NCBI RefSeq assembly: GCF_051622035.1
Contig: NC_135357.1
Coordinates: forward strand, 13,847,001 to 13,911,000
Source of the DNA: Arctopsyche grandis
Lineage: Eukaryota > Arthropoda > Insecta > Trichoptera > Hydropsychidae
Direction: 5' to 3'
Length of the DNA: 64,000 bases
How positions within the stretch are numbered: the stretch's first letter is position 1; the number at the start of each line of letters is the position of its first letter. Position numbers and translations under genes: made by a program. Of the stretch, positions 1 through 11,221 are shown one piece after another. The notes below the pieces were generated by a model. The model was not told where the DNA came from and ran no database searches. It worked only from the letters and a program-made list of their open reading frames with translations.

Positions 1-119
1 TAGTACATCAATTAGTGAGCCAAAAAATTTCGCAATCAAGTATTTATGAACAAAAATATATTACAGTATATATGTACGTACATAGTTTATAGAAAATAAA
101 AAAATGATCTTGTTTTCAG

Positions 120-3100
120 ATAAAAGATTTGTATTTCAAGAGGAAGAAATTCCATCTCCAATATGTGAACCAATTCACCAAAATCAATTCTGGAAAGCTC
201 AAGAATGTGAACCAAATCTCCAAAATGAAAATCACAATAAAGTCTCCAAAATCGAATCCCCAGTATATGAAACTGTTTTTATAAAAGCTGATGAAAAACC
301 CGATAAAGAGATTATCTGTAAATTAGAAAATGGTCAACTAAAATTAATGTTCGTTTAATCTTTTACGATAAAATATCAAATATTTTAATTTTACTTTCCT
401 TTTACAGATGTTATATTAAATGAAGCAAAGGAATCCATTGACAACGGTGTTTCAAATAACAACGATGTTGCTTTTACTGAGAGCATAGCATCAAATCATA
501 AACTAAATACAAATATAGAACGGTGTTCATCACCAATCCTTAAATGCAAAAAGTTTAAAAAACCTAAAAACATCAAGAAAAGCGCATGTATGAACATTCA
601 TATAAATTGTGACGAGTGTGACGTAAAATATGAGATTTTAATACACGATTATTTTATGTATATTTCAGATATTTCCAGACTAAGGTCATCCAATAAATTA
701 AACGATAAAATAGAAATTTCGAATATAACAAAAGCTCCAATGCCCTATTATATAAATAAAAGTAAATCTATAGAGAAAAATCACGTAAAAAAAAGAGGTA
801 GCATGCAATTTAATAAGATATTGTATATTTCAGGTATTTCTAAATTAAGTTTATTCGAAAATGTAAACAATGGAAAAGATATTCCGAAGATTAGCAAACC
901 CGTGAAGACCTATTCAAGACGGAAAAGTATATGTATGTATTGAGAAAAATCATGTGATAGGTACCCTAGTGTTACAGTAATATTATAATACACCACGGGG
1001 GTGCTATAAGGGCGCCTCCCCCCCCTTAAATTTAAAAACCATATATTAAATTATGACAATTGACTTGAATGAATTTTTAAATAGAGAATTAAGATTAAAC
1101 CTTCTCTTAAGTATTATATTGGTGATATCTTATTTTTGCTTAAAAATGCTTTGTGAAAATCATAAAAAAATACTTAAAATAATTGCCTCAAATGACAAAA
1201 TGTCTAGCCCTGGCTCTTGATATGTACATACATACATATATGTAATGATATTAAAAAAATCAAAAGGATATTATTTTGAAAATTGTCGAACGCTCCCATT
1301 CGTGAAAATTTATATTTCAAACCTAGACATTTTTACGTTGTTTTTACGATTTTCTTCGAATTTTAAATGCAGTGCTACGATTTGTGAATAAATGAGGAAA
1401 TCATTTAATATTTATGCATATAATAAGTGTAAAATAAGCTTAGCAATAAAATATTAATAGACTAACATTTTTTGAAAATTTCGATTAGTCAAATTCCTGT
1501 ACCGCGATAATAAAATAAAAGTTAAAATTAAATTAAAACTCTTTTGCTAAAATTATTAAATGCTGTTTAACCTTCGTATTCTTCTATTTTAGATAAAATT
1601 AGTCCTGAACCACAAAACAGGGATATAAACCAATGCGATGAATTTAATTTCAACAATTCCAATATAAGCAACACTGACTACAACAATAAAGACATCGACA
1701 ACATCGATCATAATAAAATAAACGACATTGACCACGACACCGACATCGAAGCACCGGGTAAGTATTTATTAAAGCTCATTTTTGGGCAAATAGTAATTTA
1801 AGGGGGTATTCTAGTCTAGAGAGACAAATTTTGGGCGTTTTTTAAAATTTGATATGCATTTTTTTATTATATGTTTATTAATATTTCAATAATACGTGAC
1901 AAAAATGAAAAAAAAAAACACATTAAAAATTGAAAAAATTACATGCAGGTAAAGTGGGGGATGTAAAAAAAAGGGTGCCTCCATCTTTACACGATTCCAA
2001 CCCTTCTAGTCATCCAAAAAAAAAAAAAAAAAAGTTTCTTAATTAATAAGAGTGTCGCTATGGTCCGTACCACGGAAAAAAATAAAAATAAAAATTTTTC
2101 GCGAAATGGCAACTGTTTGAAAAAAAAGTCATTTTTTGGCCTTTTTTTTCAAAGTTTTGAATTTTTTTAAAATATTAAACAATAAAATTTTGACATAAAT
2201 CTGGTACGGACCATAGAGGGACATATAAAAAGAACCACACCAAATTTTAAGTTAATTGGTACATTAGAACTTGAGATATCATGTCAAACTCGTTGGAAAA
2301 AGTAGTTTCGAGAAAAACGCGTTTAAAGTTTCGGGTAACGCTACGCGCCGGTTGAATGCCACGTCACTAAAACAGCTATATCTCCGAAAATAATTTGAAT
2401 TTAGAAACATTCTCTTAAGGACATATTCTTAAAGGTTTAAACTTTGAAAATATGAAACAAAAAAAATCGATTTTTTCAAATTTCTAGACTAGAATACGCC
2501 CTTAACAATTTGATTTTAACCGAAGTATAAATATTAATAATAAATAACTATTTTACAGTGAAATCAATAGGTAAACTTCATTTGAAAAGGGTATCGTTAA
2601 CTATGTGGATGACGAAAGAGGGTTAGTATTTTATAAATAACTAGCTTTATTACGCGGCTTCGCTCGTTATTTGTAATATAAACCGCTTAAACATGACTAA
2701 TATGAATAGTAAACATTATATTCAATTTATTCTTTTGTAAACATTTTATTAAACTCTTTTGTTTTTTTTTTATTAAATTGACTGTCACGAACAAACAAAC
2801 ATATGTATATAGTAAGTCTCTTACAAAAAATTATATGTACACCCCGGGGGCTTCACTACGCAAAGGTCTACGTTTCGACACCGGTGTGATTGTGTTAGTG
2901 CGCGGTACGGCAAGCGTAGTGACCCCCACTCGTCCCCAACGTTCCCCTCTCGTACCTCGTATGATGGGCCGAGAGGGGGGAGGGGAACGTTGGGTAATAA
3001 TGTTGGGGGGAGGGGTAATAATAAAGAACGTTGGGGGGAGGGGAACGTTGGGTTATCTACGTACATAGACATAGTAATAACTCCGAAAAGATACTGAATT

Positions 3101-6100
3101 TATACAAACATGTGTATTTAAATGAATCGTAAACATTGGTATTGCATGTAAAAGGTGTCTAGGTGGACGAATTCCTCCAACGAAATAGACCCGAAGCGAA
3201 GTTGAAAGTCGGGTTAAATTGCTAAGCATGAGCAGTTGCGTATCTGACAGGAGTGCATGCATGTATCGAAATAATACGTCGTGGCGACCCGCGAGGTGCG
3301 AGCTGCAATGTTCACGTTCCAATGCGAATGCGCGACGAGCGACGAGTGGCGTTCCTCGCTCCCCCCTCTCCCCTCTCGGCCCATCATACGAGATACGAGA
3401 GGGGAACGTTGGGGACGGGTGAGGTAACGACCAGCGGGCTAAGGAGTGGGGGTCACTACGCTTGCCGTACCGCGCACTAACACAATCACACCGGTGTCGA
3501 AACGTAGCCCTTTGCGATGCAATGCACCCCGGGGTCTGCGCCCCCTAGGGCTCCACCCTCGGCGTCTGCGCCCCCTAGGGGACGAAGCCCTAGGGCTTCA
3601 CCCTCGACACCTACGCCCCCGGGAACTTCGAATCCTTTGAATCGGAAAAAAGCGAATTATTTGTTCGATGACGTCAGAACAATAGACTGACGACTATTAA
3701 TTAAATTGACGAAAAATACAAACATACATACAAACTTAAGTGTTTTATATTGAAGATATATATTAGATTGTACTTATTGGCTATATGGCCGCAACCGAGC
3801 ATTCAGTATACACACACTAACTTGTACAAATACACGGCAGTTAGGTGAATTTGGTGTTTGCCAAGAATCGGATAATTTTCTGTAATATGTGAAATTGCTT
3901 AATTTTCTGCCCGACAGCTCTAAATATATTTAAAATAAATAAAAATGTCTAGTCAAAATTTATTCATCTAAAAGATTAGTGACCACTGCGTTATAGTTTT
4001 TAGACTGCAATGAAATCTAAAAATTGCAATCGTTATGAAAACCAACCCTGGTTTTCCCAAATACGTAACTCAATGTAATTGAGTTATACCACCCGTTGAA
4101 ATCAACGGGCACAACACTAGTTCAGTATATTGTTCGAAGTATAATAACATCAATCACTGGTGGCATACTGCCACTTTACTAAAACTGTTTGCGACACCTA
4201 GAGGCCATTCATTTAACTGCCATTCATTTAACTGTGTATTTTCGGTGTTATTGAAAGTGTGTATACTTGATGCTTGGTTGCGCCCATATTACCAATAATT
4301 AACTGAAAAATTAAATAGTCATCAATACAATACATTTTTAATGAGAAATTTTCAAGATAGAAAATACATATAAATATTTAAACTTACCAATTAAATATTT
4401 ATACTGAATAGAACATAGTTTATTTAATTAATCATTATTACCTTCTCAGCATTGAAATTATTATTTACTAGAAATTCTTTCCAACAGCTATCGATTTATA
4501 TCTATCTTGATTGAATTAATCATTAATAAGTGGAAACAATTCTAAAATTATATTATAATATATTTTAATTATTGCATGCAATTTCTTAAAAGTGGATACT
4601 ACGAACTGAAAGATCACATAATTTACCAAAAAATCCAAATAAGTACATCAAGTTACTTCTCAATTTAATAATCATTTAAATTGATAATAAATTATTAAAT
4701 TTATAATTTGCTTTTTTTAGAATTGAATTACTTACAAGAATGGAAAAATAATGTATTTATTTTATCACCAAAAATAATATTTATTTCAGATGCTGACGCA
4801 AGGAAAAAGTCTACGGAAACGATACAAAATTGTTTTACTGATGAAGGTAATATATTAACTACTACTATAATAAATATAATAATATCAACATGTAGATGGT
4901 AGGGGGTCACATTTAACGACCATTTGATTCTTCAATAGCTCAGTACATTTTCGATAAACTTTGTTTTTCGTTTTCACTTATCAATTTTCTAACTACTTAG
5001 TTTCCAAACAAAACATAATTTGAAGAATAATAATATCAAAAAAATTAATTAAAAACAAAACATGAATTTGGGACATGAACTATTTCTAATTAACAAGTTT
5101 GAGTGTTACATATACATATTTTTTTTTTTTTATTGTTACAAATCAATATACACTCGGCATTACAGATTTGCTCCAATGCGACGGGTGTACGTTAACGAAA
5201 TACGGAATACATAAACAATCAGAAATCAGAAATACAGTAATACATACATATACAATCAGAATATATAGCATATAACAATTAATCAGAAATAATAATTATT
5301 ATTTTTAGATTTTTTTTTGTATACAATTTTTATACATATAATAAATACGAAATTATAGAGATGTCTATAGAGATATCTATAGATTTCAGATTACTGTTTA
5401 TAATTATTACAAATTATACACAGGCAGATTTTGTGACAACAGGATTAGATCTAATACCAATTTTCAGGAACCGTTTCAGCAATGATCAGATAAAATTGGC
5501 AAACTCTGATAAAGAAACGATTAATTTGGAGTCACAAATATACATACATACATAGATTTGTGATTGTTTCAGTAATTAATTGAGATTCATCTAATGTAGG
5601 GGAGAGTGGTTTACCTATGGACGAATGTACCTGTGGACAATGACTTTATTTCGGTCGGGGAAAATATTTTTGCTACACAATGTTCTAAGGAATTATGAAC
5701 ATCGAATATTAGCAACATTCAATCCACCTTTTGGTGCCACGCGCTGCTAGATTCGAGTTTTTTCGATAATTTCGTTATTTGGGACCCAAAAGTAAATATT
5801 TACCAACGAACTGTTTGTTTTTTCATATTTATTAAAATAACTTTTCATACAAGATATGCATTTAGTTTTGTATAGTGGCTATTTAACTATTTGGTAACGA
5901 CGATATCTGTTTTAAAACGTAACCACAAAGAAGTGTATTTTAATATTAGTTGAATATTTCGTTTTGTTGTAAATTTGTACATTTATTTGGTTATACCTCT
6001 GGACGCGTCCAGAGGTTAAGGTTAGAGGTTCTTGTGAAATTAACAACCAAAAAGACTTAAAAAAGTATTATGTTGCTGAAGTTATGAATAATCCAATCGA

Positions 6101-9080
6101 AAATGATATTGAAATTAAGTATTACAAGAAAATATCGACAAACAGATTTCTTGTGGTCGATGACAAAATTTATAAAATTTGTCAAGAAGAAATTTCTGGG
6201 AAATTGCCTCCTCCTCGAGTGGTAGCCCAGTCTGGGAGACTCAAATCACAGTTGGAATTTAATGTAGACCTTGAGAATTTCAACATAAGATGAATTAGTT
6301 TACTTTATATAAATTATCATATCTGTCCAAAGGTACAACATACACTGTCCATAGGTTCAACATAGTGTTGAACCTTTGGACAATTTTTTTGTCTCTATTA
6401 TTTTTGCAAAAAATAAAAAAATGTTATGCTATCATTAATTTTTCTTTTTTAATTTTAATCTTGAATATTCAACCTATCTAATGACATTAAAAAGTTTGCA
6501 TAAATCAATAAAGTTGCTGAACTATGAGTGAAAAAGCGAAAATTGTCCACAGGTACACCACTCTCCCCTAAATGAGATTTATTAGCCTTTTTTACGTTTT
6601 TAATACTAAAAAGTACTTATACAACACTAAAAAACTGTTCCATCTAGTTTTACAGCCTAGAAGTATGTAGTAATTTTAAAGTATTTAAAGTTTTATGGAT
6701 TTGCCTACTTACCGATAAATCCACGTACTGATTTACTAGCAAATTCACCAGTCCATTTACCGGTACATATGTTTATCGGTTGATCGTCAATTTCCGATAA
6801 AATATTGGTAATAGACTCCTTAATAGGTCATATACGTATATATATTCAAATTTTTTTTTTAATATTTTGTTTAGCGTGTAGTGACGGTACTACGGAAGCC
6901 TCCGGAAGCCATGAAATTTGGAAGAAGCCTAAGACATATAAACAAGGTGAATAAAGTTATATCATAAATAGATTTATATGTGAAAAATAATTATAAAAAG
7001 CTAAATAATATTAAAATTAATTATTAATCATTTTACAGTAAATACGTGGAAATGGGCAGGAAGAATACCACGAAAAAAAACAAGAGAGGGTAAAATAAAT
7101 AAAATTTGATAATATTTGTTTGACAAATCTACATAAGCATGTATAGTAAAATGTGAATACATTTTATTGTATAAATAAACTTAGTAAAAATTGATTATTT
7201 ATTTTTAGATGACAGCGGAAGTGACGTAACGTGGAAGCGCCAAGTAAAAAAGATGAGATTCAAATCTTTCGATTTTGGTATATTGTTTTCCATAATTTTT
7301 TTTCCATAAATTTATATGTAAAAATTAAATTACATTTATTGTACAGAAAACCCGAGAAGATGCATAAGAAGAGTTGCAAGCATTGCTGCACGAAGGAAAA
7401 CAATAAATGGTAAATTAAAATTAAATTAAATAAGATGACACGAAGTCAAGTTTAAAAAATAAAAATATACAATGTAATAATATAATATGTAATGTATAAA
7501 ATAAATTCGTTTGTAAAATTTGATATATGCCGTTTAATATTAATTAATATTAAAATATTAATAAAATACTTACACATATTTTAATGAAATATTTTAGCAC
7601 TCGACGAATTTGACCAAGGATCCGTTCGATCAAGCATAGCTTCATATACTGACTATCAATTTTCGACACCAAATACAATGCCTAAAGCTTACGGTAAATC
7701 ACGTATAAATTATGTTTTTCATCCTATCAATGATTAAAAAATAATTAAAAATTTATTTTAGGTGAAATTCGCGCCGCACCTCCACCAAAACGTAAAATCG
7801 TTCTTCACATAAAAGACACATGTGTGGAGAAGCTTCAGTGTTTTTCATGTGGCCAAGAATTTTCGGTACCAATTTTTTATTAAATACTATCTGAACCCGG
7901 CATGCGTTGCAATGCCACAATAACTCATGCAACTCCCGTTCCCATTTCCGTTCCAGTTCTCGTTCCCGTTTCCGTTCCCATTTATCGGAAAAACCCAGAC
8001 AGCAAACATATTTGAAATTATTCAATTGTTTGTTTATTTTACCCTAACAACCCAGGTGGCGACGCGAAAAAATTTGAAATTATTGCGTTGCAATGCCACT
8101 CATTTCCGTTTTTCCCGTTTCCGTTCCCGTTTTTCGGCGATTTTTTTTACAGAAACCATCGTGGATATATGCATGTACATACGATAACTCCTGTAAATTT
8201 CAGACAATAAAGTGACAGACAAACATTGACATTGTTAGCATTCGCTTATCGGATACTCATTCAATTCGACAAACAAATTCAACAACAAAATTAGCCAATA
8301 TGTACTTATTAAATGATAATTATTAACTATTAACGATAACTATTAATATTAGCCATGGAGATGTAATAAAACCCGAAATATGATAAAAAGCAAACATAGT
8401 CTTAAAAACGATCGGTTAAAAACCCAAACTTTGTCTCACGACCAAATCGTTTGCAAGCTAAGAAGAGGTATGTAATATGTAAAAATTGCATCCATTGGCG
8501 CCGTCCACACACACGATATCTATTACCGATATTTCCATATCCAGTTCCCATATTGCAACCTGTGGTTGCTATTTAGGAACTGGATATGGAAATATCGGTA
8601 GTAGATATCTTGTGTGTGGACGGCGCCATTAGGTACAACATAACATGTCGATAAGTAAATGATAAGTGAGGACTGATAATTTTTATTATAAAAGACTAGT
8701 GTTTTTACCCGGCTTCGCTCGGTATTTGTAATATAAACCGCTTTAACATGGCCAATCAATAGTGAACATTTTATTAAATTTATTGGAATAGTTTGATTTT
8801 ATTTGAATATTCATTTGTACGATGACGTTACGGATTTACGAACCAACAATAATTACATACATAGTTACAAAGTCTCTTTCGAAATTATATATTAAGATGA
8901 ATAGCATAAATGTAATATTTCTATAACTATTTATTTCAGAAATTAGTGATATTGAAGAGACATTCAGCAACTTGCGCTAAAGCGTTTCGTTATCACTGTG
9001 AAATCTGCAATAAAGCTTTTCCCACAAAAAGAGGTTTAAGCAGACATAAAAACAAGATGCATTCCTTAAAAAATATATAA
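120..9080 (+). CDS. Unrecognised multi-micro-exon gene ending in two C2H2 zinc fingers (3' part)
   Basis: Exons read by frame and splice sites: 120-332, 408-587, 669-797, 834-926, 1593-1757, 2559-2621, 4790-4846, 6875-6946, 7039-7089, 7209-7277, 7347-7409, 7598-7693, 7762-7865, 8940-9080. The first twelve all begin and end in phase 1. The product (497 residues in the window, N-terminus off the left edge) is mostly charged, low-complexity and Asn/Asp/Lys-rich. The last two exons encode a finger split by the final intron (CFSCGQEF then ILKRHSATC) and a canonical finger (CEICNKAF, SRHKNKMH) just before the TAA. I infer a nuclear DNA- or RNA-binding protein; I do not recognise the family. The 213-base exon uses a weak donor (GTCAAC). 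A possible extra exon at 4721 does not keep phase and was left out. An AATAAA lies at 9236. Sure of coding nature, less sure of each small exon. Confidence 0.7.
927..1592. other. Intron with no recognisable element
   Basis: AT-rich intron between two coding exons of the micro-exon gene. A short C-run near 1016 and microsatellite-like stretches are the only features seen. Confidence 0.5.
1802..2501. mobile_element. piggyBac-like non-autonomous element (MITE)
   Basis: About 700 bp bounded by TTAA on both sides (1798-1801 and 2502-2505), the target preferred by piggyBac. Terminal inverted repeats read GGGGGTATTCTAGTCTAGA on the left and GGGCGTATTCTAGTCTAGA on the inverted right end, 18 of 19 matching. 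No transposase frame is present. It sits in an intron between two phase-1 micro-exons. The family is inferred from the target site and termini only. Confidence 0.75.
2641..2842 (-). mobile_element. Helitron-like non-autonomous element, copy 1
   Basis: On the minus strand the end reads a GC-rich stretch (AAGCCGCG) then CTAG followed by T, as in Helitron 3' termini. The internal match to the copy at 8696-8897 includes TTTGTAATATAAACCGCTT and a diverged AGTCTCTT...AAATTATAT 5' end near 2840. It begins 20 bases after the exon ending at 2621. Confidence 0.6.
2843..3625. repeat. GC-rich inverted duplication with C-rich tandem repeats
   Basis: A block far richer in G+C than its surroundings. About 145 bases at 2845-2990 recur in reverse complement at about 3362-3530, sharing the CGACACCGGTGTGATTGTG core and the AACGTTCCCCTCTCGTA core. 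From about 3533 to 3625 short C-rich units around GCGCCCCCTAGGG repeat. Several open frames cross the block in both directions, as expected of GC-rich repeats, and none looks like a protein. Confidence 0.65.
4030..4120 (+). mobile_element. Helitron-like 3' terminus
   Basis: An 8-bp perfect hairpin, CCCGTTGA/TCAACGGG at about 4092-4109, is followed by CACAACACTAG and T. A short hairpin about ten bases before CTAG is the Helitron 3' end signature. The 5' end is not identified; the element may include the GC-rich block to its left. Confidence 0.55.
5118..5560 (-). mobile_element. tRNA-derived SINE, 5'-truncated copy
   Basis: Reverse-complement match to the SINE at 22189-22678, including the conserved central part (GTTTCAGCAATGATCAGAT and TCTATAGAGATATCTATAG on this strand) and the A-rich tail seen here as a T-run at 5118-5131. 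The tRNA-like head is missing. Intronic and antisense to the micro-exon gene. Confidence 0.75.
5599..6568 (+). mobile_element. pogo/Tigger-like DNA transposon, internally deleted
   Basis: TA target duplications at 5597-5598 and 6569-6570 flank inverted termini GGGGAGAGTGGT (left) and GGGGAGAGTGGT (right, inverted). Variants of TGTCCAYAGGT recur near both ends and at about 6326-6385. Inside, a frame at about 6003-6293 ends in KLPPPRV...FNVDLENFNIR, which resembles the C-terminal tail of pogo-like transposases encoded by genomic insect copies. The DDE core is absent, so the copy cannot encode an active enzyme. Confidence 0.7.
7880..8160. repeat. CCGTTTCC-type degenerate tandem repeat in a mobile-element remnant
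   Basis: Repeats of CCGTTCCCATTTCCGTT type at about 7930-7985 and 8100-8140, bordered on the left by a GGCAT/ATGCC hairpin (CCCGGCATGCG...CAATGCCAC). The layout resembles Helitron-like elements that carry an internal minisatellite. It lies in the last intron of the zinc-finger gene. Confidence 0.5.
8497..8627. mobile_element. Foldback MITE, family with GGCGCCGTCCAC ends, copy 1
   Basis: Nearly perfect inverted repeat of about 131 bp. It starts GGCGCCGTCCACACACACGA and its right end is the inverse. The inner part carries TTTCCATATCCAGTTCC and its inverse around a short loop. It is flanked by ATT on both sides, a possible 3-bp target duplication. A diverged relative lies at 60482-60611. Confidence 0.75.
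8696..8897 (-). mobile_element. Helitron-like non-autonomous element, copy 2
   Basis: Minus-strand 5' end TCTTAATATATAATTTCGAA and 3' end GAGCGAAGCCGGGTAAAAAC then CTAG, inserted before T. 202 bp. It has the same ends as the copies at 31926-32507 and 37809-38161. It lies 42 bases before the last coding exon of the zinc-finger gene. Confidence 0.75.
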
Positions 9081-9235
9081 TCCGGAACTTTTGCAATTTA
9101 TTTTTAAGTCGATAAAAAATTGTGATTTGATCATTATGTGATAACAGTGTTTAATAATTACTATTTATAACCAACCAATGATGTGTTATTGTTTATATAA
9201 TACTATATAATATATGCAGTACATGATAAAAGAAA

Positions 9236-9241
9236 AATAAA
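9236..9241 (+). promoter_or_regulatory. Candidate poly(A) signal of the zinc-finger gene
   Basis: AATAAA 156 bases after the TAA of the micro-exon zinc-finger gene. Confidence 0.35.
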
Positions 9242-9756
9242 ATAATTGTATTGTCAATTTAAAAATATACATACTTTGATAATTTAATTACAATAGTTTT
9301 TAAGTGTCAGTGTATGTAAATTTAATATTTAGGATAGTTTAAAAACATATTGTGAGTTTTATAATCACAATACTCCAACATTTTTGTGTCATTAATTACA
9401 TGAACTCTTTTAATTAATCTAATTATTATATAACACATATTTCATGTGGTCTTAAATATACATATATTTCATAATTTAAAATCAATCCAGTTATAGCAAC
9501 TCGGTAGGATATTTTCGATTTTAAATTCAAAAATTACATTTATTTAATTTTTTAAATTTATGTACATATATTTATTATAAATTTGAAAATAAAAAAATAT
9601 TAAAATAAATAAAGTAAAAAAAACTGTGTTTGTTGAAAGTGTTTTTCATGGAAGTGTAAAAGCATACCTCTGTGCTAGGTAGGCTTCAAGTATGAAAAGT
9701 GTATATATATAGATATGTATAGTTAATTGCATTGTATTATAAATTATCATTAATTA

Positions 9757-10094
9757 CACTGTTCGACAAATGATGACTTTTTTTTGGTTCAGAGACGAGA
9801 TATGACTTTTCTTATAGATCTATGCCTAGTGAACACGAATCTGGTAATAAAAATTGTTGATTAGCTCGAGATTCGGAGATATGTGTTTTTTAAATCGCGC
9901 GATTTTTCTATATCTTGGTGTTGTTCGGTCGATGTTTCAAAATCTGTCAATTTCCTGTTCAAAATGAATATTGGAATCTATAGTCGGGTATTTTATCTTT
10001 CATTTGTAGTACTTTTCAGCTTTCAAATCTCTCTAAGTAGTCGTCCAGTTCAAGTCATATCTCGTCTCTGAACCATTTTTCGTGTCGAACAGTG
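9757..10094. mobile_element. MITE with CACTGTTCGACA termini
   Basis: Termini CACTGTTCGACA (left) and its inverse (right) are bordered by TTA on both sides, a probable 3-bp target duplication. A second matching block, GGTTCAGAGACGAGATATGA, follows each terminus. No transposase. The 3-bp target would fit a PIF/Harbinger or CACTA-type element; I cannot decide which. Confidence 0.7.
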
Positions 10095-11221
10095 TTATCA
10101 TTCAATTGTATTATAGCTATCATTAAAAAAACAAACAAATAATATTAAATTTGCATATTATGCATTGGTATTATTATATGGTCTCTCTTGAATATGAGTA
10201 TACTTAAAAAAATTAAAAGTATGTTAAGATAAATTGGAATAGTTTGATATAAGAAATAATCTTAAATTAAGCACTGTAATAATTGTTTATAAATTAAATA
10301 GTAATCTCTTACCTAGTTATCTAAATAATTATATTGTAAGAAATAGAGATATACATCTTATATAGAACTAAATATAGGAATTAATTAACTATATATAGTT
10401 AAAGAAATAAAAATAAGAATAAATTAACAAAAGGTAGGGTGAGGAAGGCAAGAACTATGGGTGTTTTCCACAGGGGTGTACAAATTACCATCTTGAGGAT
10501 ATTAGGGGTGCAAAAATCATTAGTGCCTTCTTGAAGTACGTTAATATGTAGATACTTTTGTGGGAGATATAATTAAATTAAGATTAACCGTTAAGTACGT
10601 AGGTTATATTATAGTTATTAATTGCAGTTGTATTAGTTTTAGGTTTCTTTGTATTTCATAATTAGCAATTTGATAAAATAAATAAATAAAATAAAAAGTA
10701 AGAAGCAGTACAATTACTTACCCAATCCTTAGTAATCGAGATATCTTAAAATTTCAGGAACTGTGTATGTACATACATAGTAAATTTGTGTAGTTTCATT
10801 AAAATTGAGCAATAAAAAAATAGTGCAAAAATTGAATATTTATTATCACAGTAAATTGATATTACAGTTCTTCCCTTTTTAACATGAAAAAATACATGCA
10901 AAATTTTAAGTGTACAAAAGACATACACAATCATATAAAGTCAAACTTTATTATAATGAGAGCATGGATCGAGGAAAGCACATACTGAGTATGCAACCTA
11001 AATAAATATAATATATTTTAAGAAAAAAATCATGAAAGTAAATGATTCAGAAATTTCTTTGGCATGTGATAATGCCCTTTATCACATGCCAATTTTCTAT
11101 ATTGGTTAATTTTACTACCACAAAAATCAAAATAGTCCTTTACACTACATACATATGTGTCTAACCAATGATACTCATTCATAATTTATATACATATACA
11201 GAATACGGCAACGGCAATAAT
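10095..11221. other. Intergenic, possible LINE 3' tail and a short hairpin
   Basis: About 10435-10690 reads like the 3' end of a non-LTR element: moderate complexity ending in an (AAATA)n tail, with no coding frame. A hairpin with perfect 13-bp arms (TGGCATGTGATAA) lies at 11060-11091. Nothing else recognised. Confidence 0.35.

Noticed and set aside
2778-3640. Several ORFs in the GC-rich block on both strands
   Set aside because: They arise from inverted GC-rich repeats, have no domain and overlap each other in all frames.
4721-4752. Extra exon of the micro-exon gene
   Set aside because: It has an acceptor but its only donor breaks the otherwise constant phase.
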